Source: Hymenobacter cellulosivorans
GTDB taxonomy: Bacteria > Bacteroidota > Bacteroidia > Cytophagales > Hymenobacteraceae
Reading direction: 5' to 3'
Assembly: GCF_022919135.1 (NCBI RefSeq)
Contig: NZ_CP095049.1
Location: 5,398,501-5,462,500 of the forward strand
DNA: 64,000 nucleotides
Shown here: positions 8,778-17,901 of the stretch, piece by piece
How the letters are laid out: each line of letters opens with the position of its first letter
Numbering within the stretch: the stretch's first letter is position 1
Translations under genes and position numbers: made by a program
The notes under the pieces: generated by a model
What the model was told of the DNA's origin: nothing
Databases searched by the model: none
What the model saw: the letters and a program-made list of their open reading frames with translations, nothing else

Positions 8778-9077
8778 GAGTGCGGAGTAAAGATAAAAAA
8801 CAGCGTACCGGGCCCCGAGTGGCCGATTTGGCCGGGGCAGCCAGCAGCTGATTATAACAGCAAAACTCCGCTATTTATTCCCGCCCGGCAATTTTATGAC
8901 TAATACTTCAGCCGGTTTTTTCCCAGATTCCCGCCGGAGTACAACCCGTTTTTCTACGGAGGAAAATCCGCCTTTTTCCCTATAACTCCCCGCCATACCC
9001 TTGCCGTTCAAGTATTTCTGCTTTGGCCCAGGGAGGGGTCCCAGCAGACTACACCATATAAACAGAGCGGGGAAACA
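8778..9077. other. Intergenic region between divergent genes
   Basis: 300 bases between the minus-strand hypothetical gene and the DUF421 pair. A purine-rich stretch (GGGGAAACA) precedes the ATG at 9078 and may help ribosome binding. I see no RNA gene or clear repeat. Confidence 0.4.
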
Positions 9078-9800
9078 ATGAAAAAAGAGGAAATTCACTT
9101 AGGTGACTGGCAACGCATTGTCCTGGGCAATGCCCCGGGCGAGTACATGCTCGAAGTGGTCCTGCGGACGCTGATTATCTACGTCGTGCTACTGGTATTC
9201 ATCCGGCTGCTAGGCAAGCGCATGGGGGCCCAGCTTACCATTACCGAAATGGCCGTGATGCTCACGCTGGGGGCTATTATCGCCGTGCCGGCCCAGATAC
9301 CCGACCGGGGCCTGCTGCCGGCCTTCGTGCTGCTGGGCACCGTACTGCTGCTGCAGCGAGGGGTAAACTGGCTGGCCCTGAAAAACCGCAAAGTGGAAGT
9401 GGTGGTGCAGAGCGACGTGAGTTTGCTGCTGAAAAACGGGGTGCTGAATACTGCTGAAATGAAGAAGATGGACATTTCCCACGAGCAGGTATTTGCCCAC
9501 CTGCGCTCCAAAGACGTGCTGCACTTAGGCCAGCTTTGCCGGGTGTACCTCGAATCGGGTGGGCACTTCAGCGTATTTCGCTACCCGGAGCCGCAGCCCG
9601 GCCTGAGCGTGCTGCCCGATTGGGATGAGCGCCTGCGCGACGAGCAGCAGCAGGAGTCCGGCCTGAGCGCTTGCCTCTACTGCGGCAACGTGCAGCACCA
9701 GGTGTCGGCCAAAACCCAGTGCACCAACTGCGGCCACCAGCAGTGGACCTACGCCGTGCAGCCCCAGAGCCTGGTGGAGCAAGAAGCCGAAGCCCGCTAA
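9078..9800 (+). CDS. DUF421 membrane protein with C-terminal zinc ribbon (copy 1)
   Basis: A 240-residue protein. Three membrane segments lie within about residues 25-95, with the DUF421 (YetF) signature RLLGKRMGAQLTITEMAV and PDRGLLPAFVLL. The following cytoplasmic part holds VVQSDVSLLLKNG and the H-E-Q-V helix, the usual DUF421 tail. It then extends into a four-Cys module, CLYCGNVQHQ ... CTNCGHQ (residues about 198-222), a typical zinc ribbon. YetF proteins are inner-membrane proteins of unclear function, linked to spore-coat or stress phenotypes in Bacillus. The paralogue follows 62 bases downstream, likely co-transcribed. Confidence 0.85.
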   Translation: MKKEEIHLGDWQRIVLGNAPGEYMLEVVLRTLIIYVVLLVFIRLLGKRMGAQLTITEMAVMLTLGAIIAVPAQIPDRGLLPAFVLLGTVLLLQRGVNWLALKNRKVEVVVQSDVSLLLKNGVLNTAEMKKMDISHEQVFAHLRSKDVLHLGQLCRVYLESGGHFSVFRYPEPQPGLSVLPDWDERLRDEQQQESGLSACLYCGNVQHQVSAKTQCTNCGHQQWTYAVQPQSLVEQEAEAR

Positions 9801-9862
9801 AGCAAGTATTCTATTCTATTGAAAACGCCCCCGCTCACTGGGCGGGGCTTATCTTCTTTTGC

Positions 9863-10558
9863 ATGAAACCCGAAGAAATTCACCTCACCGACTATATGCG
9901 CATACTTCTGGGGCAGGTGCCCTGGAGCTTTTTGCTGGAAGTAGCCATTCGCGCCATCTTTCTCTACGCCCTGATTGTGGTGTCGATGCGCCTGATGGGC
10001 AAGCGGATGTCGTCGCAGCTGAGCCGGCACGAGTTGGCCGCCATTTCGTCCATTGCCGCCGCCATCGGGGTTCCCATTCAGGCCCCCGACCGGGGTCTGC
10101 TGCCGGCCTTGCTTATTGCGGCAGTTATTATAGCCGTGCAGCGCCTGGTTTTCTGGGAGTCGTATCGGAACAGAAAATTCGAGACGGTCACTCAAGGCCA
10201 GGTATCGGCGATGGTCGAGGATGGCTGCCTGCAGTACGATGCCATGCGGGAATCGGTCTTGTCGCAGGAGCGGGTGTTTGCCGAACTGCGCCAGAAGGGC
10301 TACGACAACCTGGGCAAGGTCCGGCGCATGTACATGGAAGCTAGCGGGGCCTTCACCATTGTACCCCAGAGCCCGCCCCGCCCCGGCCTGACGCTGATTC
10401 CGAGCTGGGACGAAGACTTTCTGCGCGACCAGCACAAAGCCCCCGACACCTACGCCTGCTGTCACTGCGGCAACGTACAGCATTCGCACCAACAGCAGCC
10501 CGGGACTTGCTCCAACTGCCAGCACCAGGAATGGTCGCCGGCGGTAGTAGCCGCGTAG
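9863..10558 (+). CDS. DUF421 membrane protein with C-terminal zinc ribbon (copy 2)
   Basis: A 231-residue paralogue of the preceding gene: same start pattern (KPEEIHL versus KKEEIHL), RLMGKRMSSQLSRHELA, PDRGLLPALL and a C-terminal CCHCGNVQHS ... CSNCQHQEW zinc ribbon. The ATG at 9863 was chosen by alignment to copy 1; the frame extending upstream overlaps copy 1 out of frame. Divergence between copies is substantial, so the duplication is old and the products may form a hetero-oligomer. Function unknown. Confidence 0.85.
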   Translation: MKPEEIHLTDYMRILLGQVPWSFLLEVAIRAIFLYALIVVSMRLMGKRMSSQLSRHELAAISSIAAAIGVPIQAPDRGLLPALLIAAVIIAVQRLVFWESYRNRKFETVTQGQVSAMVEDGCLQYDAMRESVLSQERVFAELRQKGYDNLGKVRRMYMEASGAFTIVPQSPPRPGLTLIPSWDEDFLRDQHKAPDTYACCHCGNVQHSHQQQPGTCSNCQHQEWSPAVVAA

Positions 10559-10612
10559 GTCGACTTACAATCGAACGTAAAACCTGTGCAAGGCCGGCGA
10601 GTCTAGGAAATT

Positions 10613-11305
10613 CTAGGCTTGCTGGCCTTCTGCTTGCTGCCGGGGCAGCTGCTGGGCATGAGCAATGAGCCGGTCACGGTGGGCGGAGCCGTCGTGCAGG
10701 TGGGCAAAGGAAATCTGCTGCTCCCGACCGTCGGTGCCGCGCACCAGCACGTCGGCCGCACCCACGGCTTCGACTGAGGTTACGTCGGCCCAGTTAAACT
10801 GAAACGCCGGCTGCAACAAACCTACCCGGCCGCCAAAGCCCGCAGCGTGCAGATGCAGGTGGCGGCGCTCAATAGCCCGGTACAGGTTGAAAGCCATGAC
10901 CACAAAAACCACGGCCAGCGCGAAATACAGGTAGGGCAAGACGTGGAAGCTGTGAGTACCGCGGGCCAGGTCGGCGGCGTGGTGGCGGTGCAGGATGTGG
11001 TAGCCTTCCAGGGCCAGAATACCGGCTGCGGCCAGTTCCAGCCATGCCACCCGCTCGTGGTGGTGGGCGTGGCGCCTGAGGTGAAGCAGCTCCCGGACCA
11101 TCAGAATCAGGTAGGCCGCGCCTACCACAAACTCCAGAATCGTCACCCCGGTCAGCGGCTCCTGCCCCATGATGGTCGCCGTGGCCGTGCTGAGCAGAAT
11201 CAACGCCGGCACGATGTGCGACAGGGCTTTGCCCCGCTGCTGCCGGGCGTGGCGGTGCGTGTAGAGAGTAACCCGGTCAGAACCAGCAGAGGGAGCAGCA
11301 TTCAT
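10613..11305 (-). CDS. Histidine-rich integral membrane protein of unknown function
   Basis: A 230-residue protein with about four hydrophobic segments (IVPALILLSTATATIMG, GVTILEFVVGAAYLILMV, LELAAAGILALEGYHIL, VLPYLYFALAVVFVVMAF). Histidine-rich loops lie between them (LRRHAHHHERV; HILHRHHAAD). The C-terminus is a soluble domain with FNWADVTSVEAVGAADVLV and DGREQQISFAHL, resembling a PH-like bacterial domain that reads membrane state; that is inference. The ATG at 11305 avoids an implausible 19-residue extension. It converges with the DUF421 pair. Confidence 0.72.
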   Translation of the reverse strand: MNAAPSAGSDRVTLYTHRHARQQRGKALSHIVPALILLSTATATIMGQEPLTGVTILEFVVGAAYLILMVRELLHLRRHAHHHERVAWLELAAAGILALEGYHILHRHHAADLARGTHSFHVLPYLYFALAVVFVVMAFNLYRAIERRHLHLHAAGFGGRVGLLQPAFQFNWADVTSVEAVGAADVLVRGTDGREQQISFAHLHDGSAHRDRLIAHAQQLPRQQAEGQQA

Positions 11306-11477
11306 ACGGCCAAGCACGGAATTTTTCCTCAGTCCCGCAACCAGAAGCACAAGCCGCCCCATTGGGTTTTATAGCTCAGCTTCAAGCAGTTTGCTGCTGC
11401 TCTACAACCTCGACACTAGATAATCAGTTAGAAGCCGGTAGCGCCCAGCTGTACGGGCCGCCTTACTGCTGCTTCCG

Positions 11478-13295
11478 ATGCCTGTTTCTGCCATATCCCC
11501 CACTCCCACGCTGCAAGCCGGCATGGGTGCTTTGCCGCATGCCCTGGGTACCACCTTCCGCGTGTGGGCCCCCAATGCCGACGCCGTTTCCGTCGTCGGT
11601 CCTTTTAACGACTGGGACTCCACTGCCCATCCCCTCGCCCACGAAGCCGACGGCTACTGGGCCGCCGACATAGCCGACCTTGGGCCCGGTACCGAGTACA
11701 AGTTCTGGCTGCGAAGCGGCGACGCCGAGCTGACCCGCAACGACCCCTACGCCCGCGAAGTGACTCACTCGGCCGGCAACTCGGTGGTGCCCACCCACGA
11801 GTTCGACTGGGAAGACGACAAGTTTCAGATGCCAGCCTGGAATGAGCTGGTTATCTACGAGCTGCACGTGGGCACCTTCCACGCCCCCGACCCTGCCCGC
11901 CCCGGTACCTTTCTCGACGTGGTTGAGAAACTGGATTACCTGCGCGAGCTGGGCATCAACGCTATTGAGATTATGCCGCCCACCGAGTTTCCCGGGGGCC
12001 GGAGCTGGGGCTATAACCCGGCGCACCCGTTTGCGTTGGAAACCGACTACGGCGGGCCGTTGGCGTTCAAGGAGTTGGTAAAGCAAGCCCACCGCCACGG
12101 CATTGCCGTGATTCTGGACGTGGTCTACAACCATTTTGGGCCCGGCGACCTGGATTTGTGGCAGTTCGACGGCTGGCATGAAAACGAGGGCGGCGGCATC
12201 TACTTCTACAACGACTGGCGGGCCGAAACGCCCTGGGGCCACAACCGCCCCGACTACGGCCGGCCCGAAGTGCGCCGCTACATCCGCGACAATGCCTTGA
12301 TGTGGCTCGAAGATTACCGCGTGGATGGCCTGCGCTGCGACTCTATTTCTCACATCCGCAACGTGGACGGCTCCAACGACCCCACCCGCGACCTGCCCGA
12401 GGGCTGGAGCCTGATGAAGTGGATCAATGAGGAGATTCAGGCCAAAATGCCCTGGAAAATCACCATTGCCGAGGATTTGCAGGGCAACCCCTATATCACC
12501 CGGGCCACTACCGACGAGGGTCAGGGCTTTTCAGCCCAGTGGGATGCCGCCTTTGTCAACATCCTGCGCGAGGCCCTGACCACGCCCCACGACGCGGACC
12601 GCAACCTGACGGCCGTAGCCGAAATTATCGGCCATACCTACAACGGTGACGCCTTTCAGCGCATTGCCTACACCGAGTCGCACGATGAGGTGGCCAACGG
12701 CAAGTCGCGGGTAACGGAGGAAATCATGCCCGGTGATGCCCACAGCTGGTTCCCGAAGAAGCGCGCCACGCTCGGAGCGGCCCTGGTGTTTACCGCGCCC
12801 GGCATCCCGATGATGTTTCAGGGGCAGGAAATGCTGGCCGACGGCTACTTTTCCGACGACCAGCCCCTGGAGTGGCAGCATGCCGACCAGCACGCCGGCC
12901 TGGTGCACTTGTACCGGGACCTGATCCGGCTGCGGCGCAACCTCGACGGCCAAACCCGCGGCCTGCTGGGCCAGCACACCGCCATAACCCACCTCAACGA
13001 CGCGGACAAAATCCTGGCGTTCCGCCGCTGGGACCAGGGCGGGCCCGGCGACGAAACCATCATCCTGGCCAACTTCGCCGACCAGACTCACCCGGCCTAT
13101 ACCATTGGTTTGCCGGCCGGGGGCCAGTGGCGGGTGCGCTTCAACAGCGACTGGGAAGGCTACGATGAGGAGTTCGGCAACTTCGAAAGCGTGGACTCCG
13201 AGGCTACGGAAGGCGAATACGACGGGCTGCCCTTCCAAGCGAGCTTCGGGTTGGCGCCGTATTCGGTGCTGATTATTTCGCAGGAGGCTTTTTAA
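11478..13295 (+). CDS. CBM48-GH13 alpha-glucan enzyme (branching enzyme / TreZ-like)
   Basis: A 605-residue cytoplasmic enzyme. Residues about 15-110 are a CBM48 starch-binding domain (GTTFRVWAPNADAVSVVGPF). The GH13 barrel follows: ELHVGTF, IEIMPPTEFPGGRSWGYN, VILDVVYNHFGP (region I), YRVDGLRCDSISH (region II, Asp nucleophile), ITIAEDLQG (region III, Glu acid/base) and TESHDEVAN (region IV, Asp). The terminal beta domain ends in PYSVLII. The spacing resembles both 1,4-alpha-glucan branching enzymes and maltooligosyltrehalose trehalohydrolase. The glycogen synthase next door favours a role in glycogen branching or trimming. Confidence 0.88.
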   Translation: MPVSAISPTPTLQAGMGALPHALGTTFRVWAPNADAVSVVGPFNDWDSTAHPLAHEADGYWAADIADLGPGTEYKFWLRSGDAELTRNDPYAREVTHSAGNSVVPTHEFDWEDDKFQMPAWNELVIYELHVGTFHAPDPARPGTFLDVVEKLDYLRELGINAIEIMPPTEFPGGRSWGYNPAHPFALETDYGGPLAFKELVKQAHRHGIAVILDVVYNHFGPGDLDLWQFDGWHENEGGGIYFYNDWRAETPWGHNRPDYGRPEVRRYIRDNALMWLEDYRVDGLRCDSISHIRNVDGSNDPTRDLPEGWSLMKWINEEIQAKMPWKITIAEDLQGNPYITRATTDEGQGFSAQWDAAFVNILREALTTPHDADRNLTAVAEIIGHTYNGDAFQRIAYTESHDEVANGKSRVTEEIMPGDAHSWFPKKRATLGAALVFTAPGIPMMFQGQEMLADGYFSDDQPLEWQHADQHAGLVHLYRDLIRLRRNLDGQTRGLLGQHTAITHLNDADKILAFRRWDQGGPGDETIILANFADQTHPAYTIGLPAGGQWRVRFNSDWEGYDEEFGNFESVDSEATEGEYDGLPFQASFGLAPYSVLIISQEAF

Positions 13296-13329
13296 CGACA
13301 CTTTTACGCCCCGCTGCGTACCACCTTAG

Positions 13330-13391
13330 CGCAGGGTTTGGCGAAAACCGGCGGTAAAAAGCCCGGTTTCCGCCAAACCCTGCGTTTTTTT
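13330..13391 (+). terminator. Strong Rho-independent terminator
   Basis: Long inverted repeat: CGCAGGGTTTGGCG with AAACCGG against CCGGTTT with CGCCAAACCCTGCG, followed by a run of T. It separates the GH13 gene from the glycogen synthase gene, so the two probably have separate promoters. Confidence 0.85.
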
Positions 13392-13446
13392 CACGTCAAA
13401 ACTCCGTTAGAAACCTATCTTGCCAGTCCACGCCAAACCCCACCGC

Positions 13447-15291
13447 ATGCAAGTCCCGCTCCCCACCCCCGAAGCCATTTCGCCCGACGCTCTGCTCGTG
13501 GAAGTTGCCTGGGAAGTCTGTAATCAGGTCGGTGGCATCTACACCGTGATTCGCTCGAAAGTGCCGGCGACGGTGCTCGGTTGGGAGGACCGGTACTGCC
13601 TGCTCGGCCCTTACTTCGCCAGCCAGGCCCAGAGCGAGTTTGAGCCCCTGGAAGATTACGCTTTCGAAAAATTGCCCGCCGACGACCCATTTGCCGCGGC
13701 CGTGCGCCAGATGCGCGCCCAGGGCTACGAGGTGCACTACGGCCACTGGCTCGTAACCGGCAAACCCCGCGTGGTGCTCATCAACCCCTACCAGGCCTAC
13801 GACCGGCTCGGTCAGATCAAGGCTGACCTGTGGAACCACCATGGCATTCCGACGCCCGATAACGACGATTTACTCCACCAGGTCGAAGCTTTCGGCAACC
13901 AGGCCAAGCACTTTCTAAAACTGCTGGCGGAAGCCGTAGTGCCGCCCAAGCGCGTCATTGCCCACTTCCACGAGTGGATGACCGGCGTGGCCATTCCCGA
14001 TCTGCGGCGCGAGCAGGTGCCGCTGCACATCGTCTTTACCACGCACGCCACGCTGCTGGGCCGCTACCTGGCCATGAACGACCCCAACTTCTACGACCAC
14101 CTGATGCAGGTGAACTGGGCCGCGGAAGCCGTGCATTTCAACATCGAAACCGCCGTGCGCATCGAGCGGGCCGCCGCCCACGGGTCCCACGTCTTCACGA
14201 CCGTCAGTGAGCTGACTGTGCGCGAGTGCATCTACCTGCTCGACCGGATTCCGGACGCGGTGCTGCCCAATGGCCTCAATATTGAGCGGTTTGTAGCCCT
14301 GCACGAGTTTCAGAACCTGCACCAGCTCTACAAGTCCAAGATTCACGAGTTCGTGATGGCGCATTTTTTCCAGAGCTACTCGTTTGATCTGGACAACACG
14401 CTCTACCTCTTCACCTCGGGCCGCTACGAGTACCACAACAAGGGTTTTGATTTGACCCTGGAAGCCCTGGCCCGGCTCAACTACCGTATCCAGCAAAGCG
14501 GACTGGAAGGCCAGGTGGTTATGTTCTTCATTACCAAAAGGCCCTTCCATAGCATCAACCCGCAGGTGCTGCAAAGCCGGGCCATCCTGGAAGAAGTACA
14601 CGAAACCTGCGAAGCCATTGAGCGGCAGGTGGGCGAGCGGCTCTTCTACGCCGCCGCCGCCAGCACCGACCACCGCCTGCCCGATTTGAGTAGCATGGTC
14701 GACGACTACTGGAAGCTGCGCTACCGCCGCACCCTGCAAAGCTGGAAAACCACCAACTTGCCCCCGGTTATCACCCACAATCTCGTGGACGATGCGGGCG
14801 ACGACATCCTGAACTTTCTGCGTCGGGCCAACTTGGTCAACAACCAGCACGACCGGGTTAAAATCGTGTACCACCCCGATTTCGTGTCGCCCACCTCACC
14901 CCTGTTTGGCATGGAGTACGGGCAGTTTGTGCGCGGCTGCCACCTGGGTATTTTCCCCAGCTACTATGAACCCTGGGGCTACACCCCGCTTGAGTGCGTG
15001 GCCCGCGGCGTACCAGCCATTACTTCCGACTTGTCGGGCTTCGGCGACTACGTCATGGAAACCGTGCCCGACCACGAGGCCAAGGGCATCTATGTGGTGA
15101 AGCGGCAGGAGAAAAGTTTCGACGAATCGGCTGAGGAGCTGACCGACATGCTCTGGAACTTCGTGCAGCTCAACCGCCGGGAACGAATCATGCAGCGCAA
15201 CAACGTGGAAAGCTCCGCTGAGCTCTACGACTGGAAAAACCTGCGCGTGCACTATGACCGCGCCTACACGCTGGCCCTGGAAAGACAGTAA
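13447..15291 (+). CDS. GT3-family glycogen synthase (eukaryote-like)
   Basis: A 614-residue glycosyltransferase resembling animal/fungal glycogen synthase (GT3) rather than bacterial GlgA (GT5). Signatures: EVAWEVCNQVGGIYTVIRSK at the N-terminus (sugar-nucleotide loop), HFHEWMTGV, TTHATLLGRYLA, VLPNGLNIERF, and near the C-terminus IFPSYYEPWGYTPLECVARG with the catalytic E-x7-E type arrangement, then SDLSGFGDYV. GT3 enzymes usually use UDP-glucose. ATG 13447 was preferred to an upstream TTG. With the preceding GH13 gene it forms a glycogen storage locus. Confidence 0.9.
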   Translation: MQVPLPTPEAISPDALLVEVAWEVCNQVGGIYTVIRSKVPATVLGWEDRYCLLGPYFASQAQSEFEPLEDYAFEKLPADDPFAAAVRQMRAQGYEVHYGHWLVTGKPRVVLINPYQAYDRLGQIKADLWNHHGIPTPDNDDLLHQVEAFGNQAKHFLKLLAEAVVPPKRVIAHFHEWMTGVAIPDLRREQVPLHIVFTTHATLLGRYLAMNDPNFYDHLMQVNWAAEAVHFNIETAVRIERAAAHGSHVFTTVSELTVRECIYLLDRIPDAVLPNGLNIERFVALHEFQNLHQLYKSKIHEFVMAHFFQSYSFDLDNTLYLFTSGRYEYHNKGFDLTLEALARLNYRIQQSGLEGQVVMFFITKRPFHSINPQVLQSRAILEEVHETCEAIERQVGERLFYAAAASTDHRLPDLSSMVDDYWKLRYRRTLQSWKTTNLPPVITHNLVDDAGDDILNFLRRANLVNNQHDRVKIVYHPDFVSPTSPLFGMEYGQFVRGCHLGIFPSYYEPWGYTPLECVARGVPAITSDLSGFGDYVMETVPDHEAKGIYVVKRQEKSFDESAEELTDMLWNFVQLNRRERIMQRNNVESSAELYDWKNLRVHYDRAYTLALERQ

Positions 15292-15335
15292 ATATGACCA
15301 ACTAATACGGATTTATGCCTCCGTATTAACTACCG

Positions 15336-15390
15336 GAAGCCCCGCTAATTAATTTGAGGAAAATTCCTTTAATTCAATTAGTGGGGCTTC
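15336..15390 (+). terminator. Terminator of the glycogen synthase gene
   Basis: Inverted repeat GAAGCCCCGCTAATT / AATTAGTGGGGCTTC with one bulge, then a T-rich stretch. It ends 11 bases before the next gene's start, so it may overlap the leader of that gene. Confidence 0.7.
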
Positions 15391-15401
15391 GTTATTTCTT
15401 A

Positions 15402-16253
15402 ATGTTTACCTTTTCCCTTTACCCAGTGCTGGGCCGTCTGCGAATTACCGCGCTGCTTTTTCTGGTAGGTGCTACCACCACCCTGGCCCGTGAATTCTGG
15501 CTGCTACCGCCACATTTTTTTGTGGTGCCCGGCACCCGAATTAATCTGCATGTATTTGTGGGAGACAATTTTATTGGCAGCCGCTGGCCTGGTAAATCCA
15601 GCCGGCTTACCAGCTTCGTGCACTACGCTCCCACCGATACAGTGGACCTGACCAAAACTGCCACCGAGCAAGACACACTCAGCACCTCGGTCGAAGTCAT
15701 TCAGTTGGGCGTGCACCTGCTGGCTTTCAGTACCAACAGTGCCTTCACCGAGCTCGACGCGGAGCAGTTTAACGCATACCTGAAAGAGAATGGCTTAGAG
15801 CGAGTTAGCTACCTGCGCCAGCAGCGCGGCGAAACCACTAAGCCCGGCCGGGAGCTGTACCGGCGCTGCGCCAAAAGCCTGGTACAGGTGGGCCCGGCCG
15901 GCCTCGACACTAGCCGCGTGCATCGCTGGGTAACGGGCCAGCCTCTGGAAATTATTCCCGAGCAAAACCCTTATGCCCTCAGGCCTGGTGCCTCCCTGAC
16001 CTGCCTGGTGCTGTACAAGGGTCAGCCCCTGCCCGCCACGCTGGTGCAGGTGTGGCAGCGCACCGGTGGCCAATCCCAAGTAATTAAATTGTACACCAAC
16101 AAAAACGGCCGCGTGCTGTTTCGCCTTAACAGCCCAGGCAACTACATGGTTAGTTCTGTGTACATGGAAACAGCCACCGACCGGAAAGCGGCCGACTGGC
16201 AAAGTACCTGGGCCACGCTGACGTTTGGAATGGCCGGACGGAACACTAAATAA
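15402..16253 (+). CDS. DUF4198 exported protein
   Basis: A 283-residue protein with a long signal/anchor (LLFLVGATTTLA, then REFWLLPPHFFVVPGTRI). The REFWLLP...VPG start and VGDNFIGSRW are typical of DUF4198, a periplasmic beta-sandwich family related to metal-uptake accessory proteins (CbiK/NikK-like). The C-terminal half (LVLYKGQPLPATLVQVWQR, then YTNKNGRVLFRL) is an Ig-like beta domain. ATG 15402 was chosen because the earlier start lies inside the preceding terminator. The substrate is unknown. Confidence 0.78.
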   Translation: MFTFSLYPVLGRLRITALLFLVGATTTLAREFWLLPPHFFVVPGTRINLHVFVGDNFIGSRWPGKSSRLTSFVHYAPTDTVDLTKTATEQDTLSTSVEVIQLGVHLLAFSTNSAFTELDAEQFNAYLKENGLERVSYLRQQRGETTKPGRELYRRCAKSLVQVGPAGLDTSRVHRWVTGQPLEIIPEQNPYALRPGASLTCLVLYKGQPLPATLVQVWQRTGGQSQVIKLYTNKNGRVLFRLNSPGNYMVSSVYMETATDRKAADWQSTWATLTFGMAGRNTK

Positions 16254-16314
16254 TTTCTATTTTTTGTCTACCTTGAATGCCCCGGAGGCCTTCTGTACTG
16301 GAACATTTTTTTCT

Positions 16315-16322
16315 TACCTTCG
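16315..16322 (+). promoter_or_regulatory. Putative Bacteroidota -7 box for the STAS gene
   Basis: TACCTTCG, one base from the consensus TAnnTTTG, 31 bases before the ATG. The -33 element is not convincing. Confidence 0.4.
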
Positions 16323-16352
16323 CAACTCTATTAAACTCGAACCACCGACGGC

Positions 16353-16727
16353 ATGAAGTACTCGATTGATAAAAAGGAAACTTACACGATTATCACCATT
16401 GACGAGAAGAAGCTCGACACTACCGTAGCTCCCGACCTGAAATCGGAATTCGTGAAGCTGAATGCTGAAGGCATCAACAACCTGATTCTGGACTTGAGCA
16501 ACGTGAAGTACACGGACTCGTCGGGCCTCAGCTCTATCCTTATTGCCAACCGCCTGTGCAACTCGACCGGCGGCCTGCTCGTGCTCACCGGCCTGCAGGA
16601 CCACGTTATGAAGCTCATCACCATCTCCAAGCTGGAGTCGGTACTGCACATTCTGCCCACCGTGGAAGAAGGCATTGACCGCATCTTCCTGCACGCCATC
16701 GAGCGCGACCTGACCAGCAAAGAATAG
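16353..16727 (+). CDS. STAS-domain anti-sigma-factor antagonist
   Basis: A 124-residue single STAS domain. It has the SpoIIAA-type core ILDLSNVKYTDSSGLSSIL, whose second Ser of DSSG is the phosphorylation site in this family. The strands YTIITIDEKKLD and LLVLTGLQDHVMKL fit. Such proteins release a sigma factor or partner from an anti-sigma kinase when dephosphorylated. No kinase or phosphatase gene is adjacent, so partners must lie elsewhere. The gene has its own promoter and terminator. Confidence 0.9.
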   Translation: MKYSIDKKETYTIITIDEKKLDTTVAPDLKSEFVKLNAEGINNLILDLSNVKYTDSSGLSSILIANRLCNSTGGLLVLTGLQDHVMKLITISKLESVLHILPTVEEGIDRIFLHAIERDLTSKE

Positions 16728-16742
16728 TTTATTAGAAGCTGT

Positions 16743-16807
16743 AAGCTGTTGGCGGTTAGCTGTTAGTTGTTCAGACTAGCGACTAACGGCCAGCAGCTTT
16801 TTCTTTT
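16743..16807 (+). terminator. Terminator of the STAS gene, part of a GTTAG-rich inverted repeat
   Basis: AGCTGTTGGCGGTTAG pairs with CTAACGGCCAGCAGCT (14 of 16), followed by a T-rich run. The GTTAGTTGTT-type sequence resembles the inverted repeat found before the arginine decarboxylase gene at 37978-38066. Confidence 0.65.
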
Positions 16808-16858
16808 TCTCATCTTTAAAAAAGCGAATGGCCCTCCGCTACTAGCTACCAGCTTATT

Positions 16859-17776
16859 TTGGAGTTTGAGTTGAAAATCCTGGGTAGTGCCTCGGCCACA
16901 CCCTTTCTGAATCGGCACCACACGGCCCAGGTGCTCACGGTGGGCAACCAGTCCTACCTGATTGATTGTGGGGAAGGCACCCAGCGCCGCCTGGTGGAGT
17001 ATAAAGTGCGGCACCAGCGCCTGCGCACCATTTTTATTTCCCACCTGCACGGCGACCATTTCTTCGGGCTGTTCGGGCTGCTTTCTACCATGCACCTGCA
17101 GGGCCGCACCGAGCCGGTACAGCTCTTTGGCCCCGCCGGCCTGGATGAGATTCTGACCACTCAGTTTCGCTACTCCCATACCCAGCTCTCGTTCGACCTG
17201 CAGTTTACCGCCGTCGAGCCCGACCAACACGCCCTGGTGTATGAGGACCGCCACCTGACGGTGCACACGCTGCCCATGCGCCACCGAATTCCGTGCTGCG
17301 GCTACCTGTTCCGGGAAAAGCCCAAGCGCCGCCACCTCGATAAAGGCCGCCTGCCCGAAGGCCTGACGGCCGCCCAGCTCAGCCGGCTGGCCCAGGGCGA
17401 AGACCTACACGATGAAGCCGGCACTCTGCTGATCAGTAACGACGCTGTAACGACGGCGCCCAATCATTCGCGCAGCTACGCCTACTGCTCCGATACGCTC
17501 TACACCGAAAGCACTGCTGACCTGGTGCGCGGCGTCGATCTGCTGTATCACGAGGCCACCTTTTTGGAAGAAATGCGTGACCGGGCTGCTACCACCCACC
17601 ACTCCACGGCCCGGCAGGCCGCTTTGCTGGCCAAGAAAGCCCAGGTACGCCAGTTGCTTATCGGCCACTTCTCGTCGCGCTACCGCGACCTAGAACCCTT
17701 GCTGCGCGAAGCCGAAGCCGTTTTTGAGCCCGTCGAGCTGGCCACCGAAGGCAAAACGGTCAGCATTCCGGAGTAA
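16859..17776 (+). CDS. rnz: Ribonuclease Z (tRNA 3'-processing endonuclease)
   Basis: A 305-residue metallo-beta-lactamase-fold nuclease that removes the 3' trailer from tRNA precursors. ILGSASATP and the metal motif SHLHGDHFFGLFGLL (HxHxDH) mark the N-terminal half. PMRHRIPCCGYLFRE, YCSDTLY, LYHEATF and IGHFSSRY follow in ELAC1/RNase Z order. No ATG is available; TTG 16859 gives the family-typical start (FELKILGS), with a second TTG four codons in. No Shine-Dalgarno sequence is seen. Length is normal. Confidence 0.92.
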   Translation: MEFELKILGSASATPFLNRHHTAQVLTVGNQSYLIDCGEGTQRRLVEYKVRHQRLRTIFISHLHGDHFFGLFGLLSTMHLQGRTEPVQLFGPAGLDEILTTQFRYSHTQLSFDLQFTAVEPDQHALVYEDRHLTVHTLPMRHRIPCCGYLFREKPKRRHLDKGRLPEGLTAAQLSRLAQGEDLHDEAGTLLISNDAVTTAPNHSRSYAYCSDTLYTESTADLVRGVDLLYHEATFLEEMRDRAATTHHSTARQAALLAKKAQVRQLLIGHFSSRYRDLEPLLREAEAVFEPVELATEGKTVSIPE

Positions 17777-17901
17777 TTGACTGGTAGAGCTCAGAGCCGG
17801 GAACCCAGCGTTTGAATTCGTTTTGTACCCTTCGCTAATCGGCTTATTTTCTGCTCAGCGCTGAGTTCTCAACTCCAAGTTCTACTTCCAAAGTCCTTCC
17901 C

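Noticed and set aside
17854..17865. CTCAGCGCTGAG palindrome before yhhQ as an operator
   Set aside because: It sits in a stretch of CTCAG/AACTC-type low-complexity sequence and may be chance; no supporting second site.
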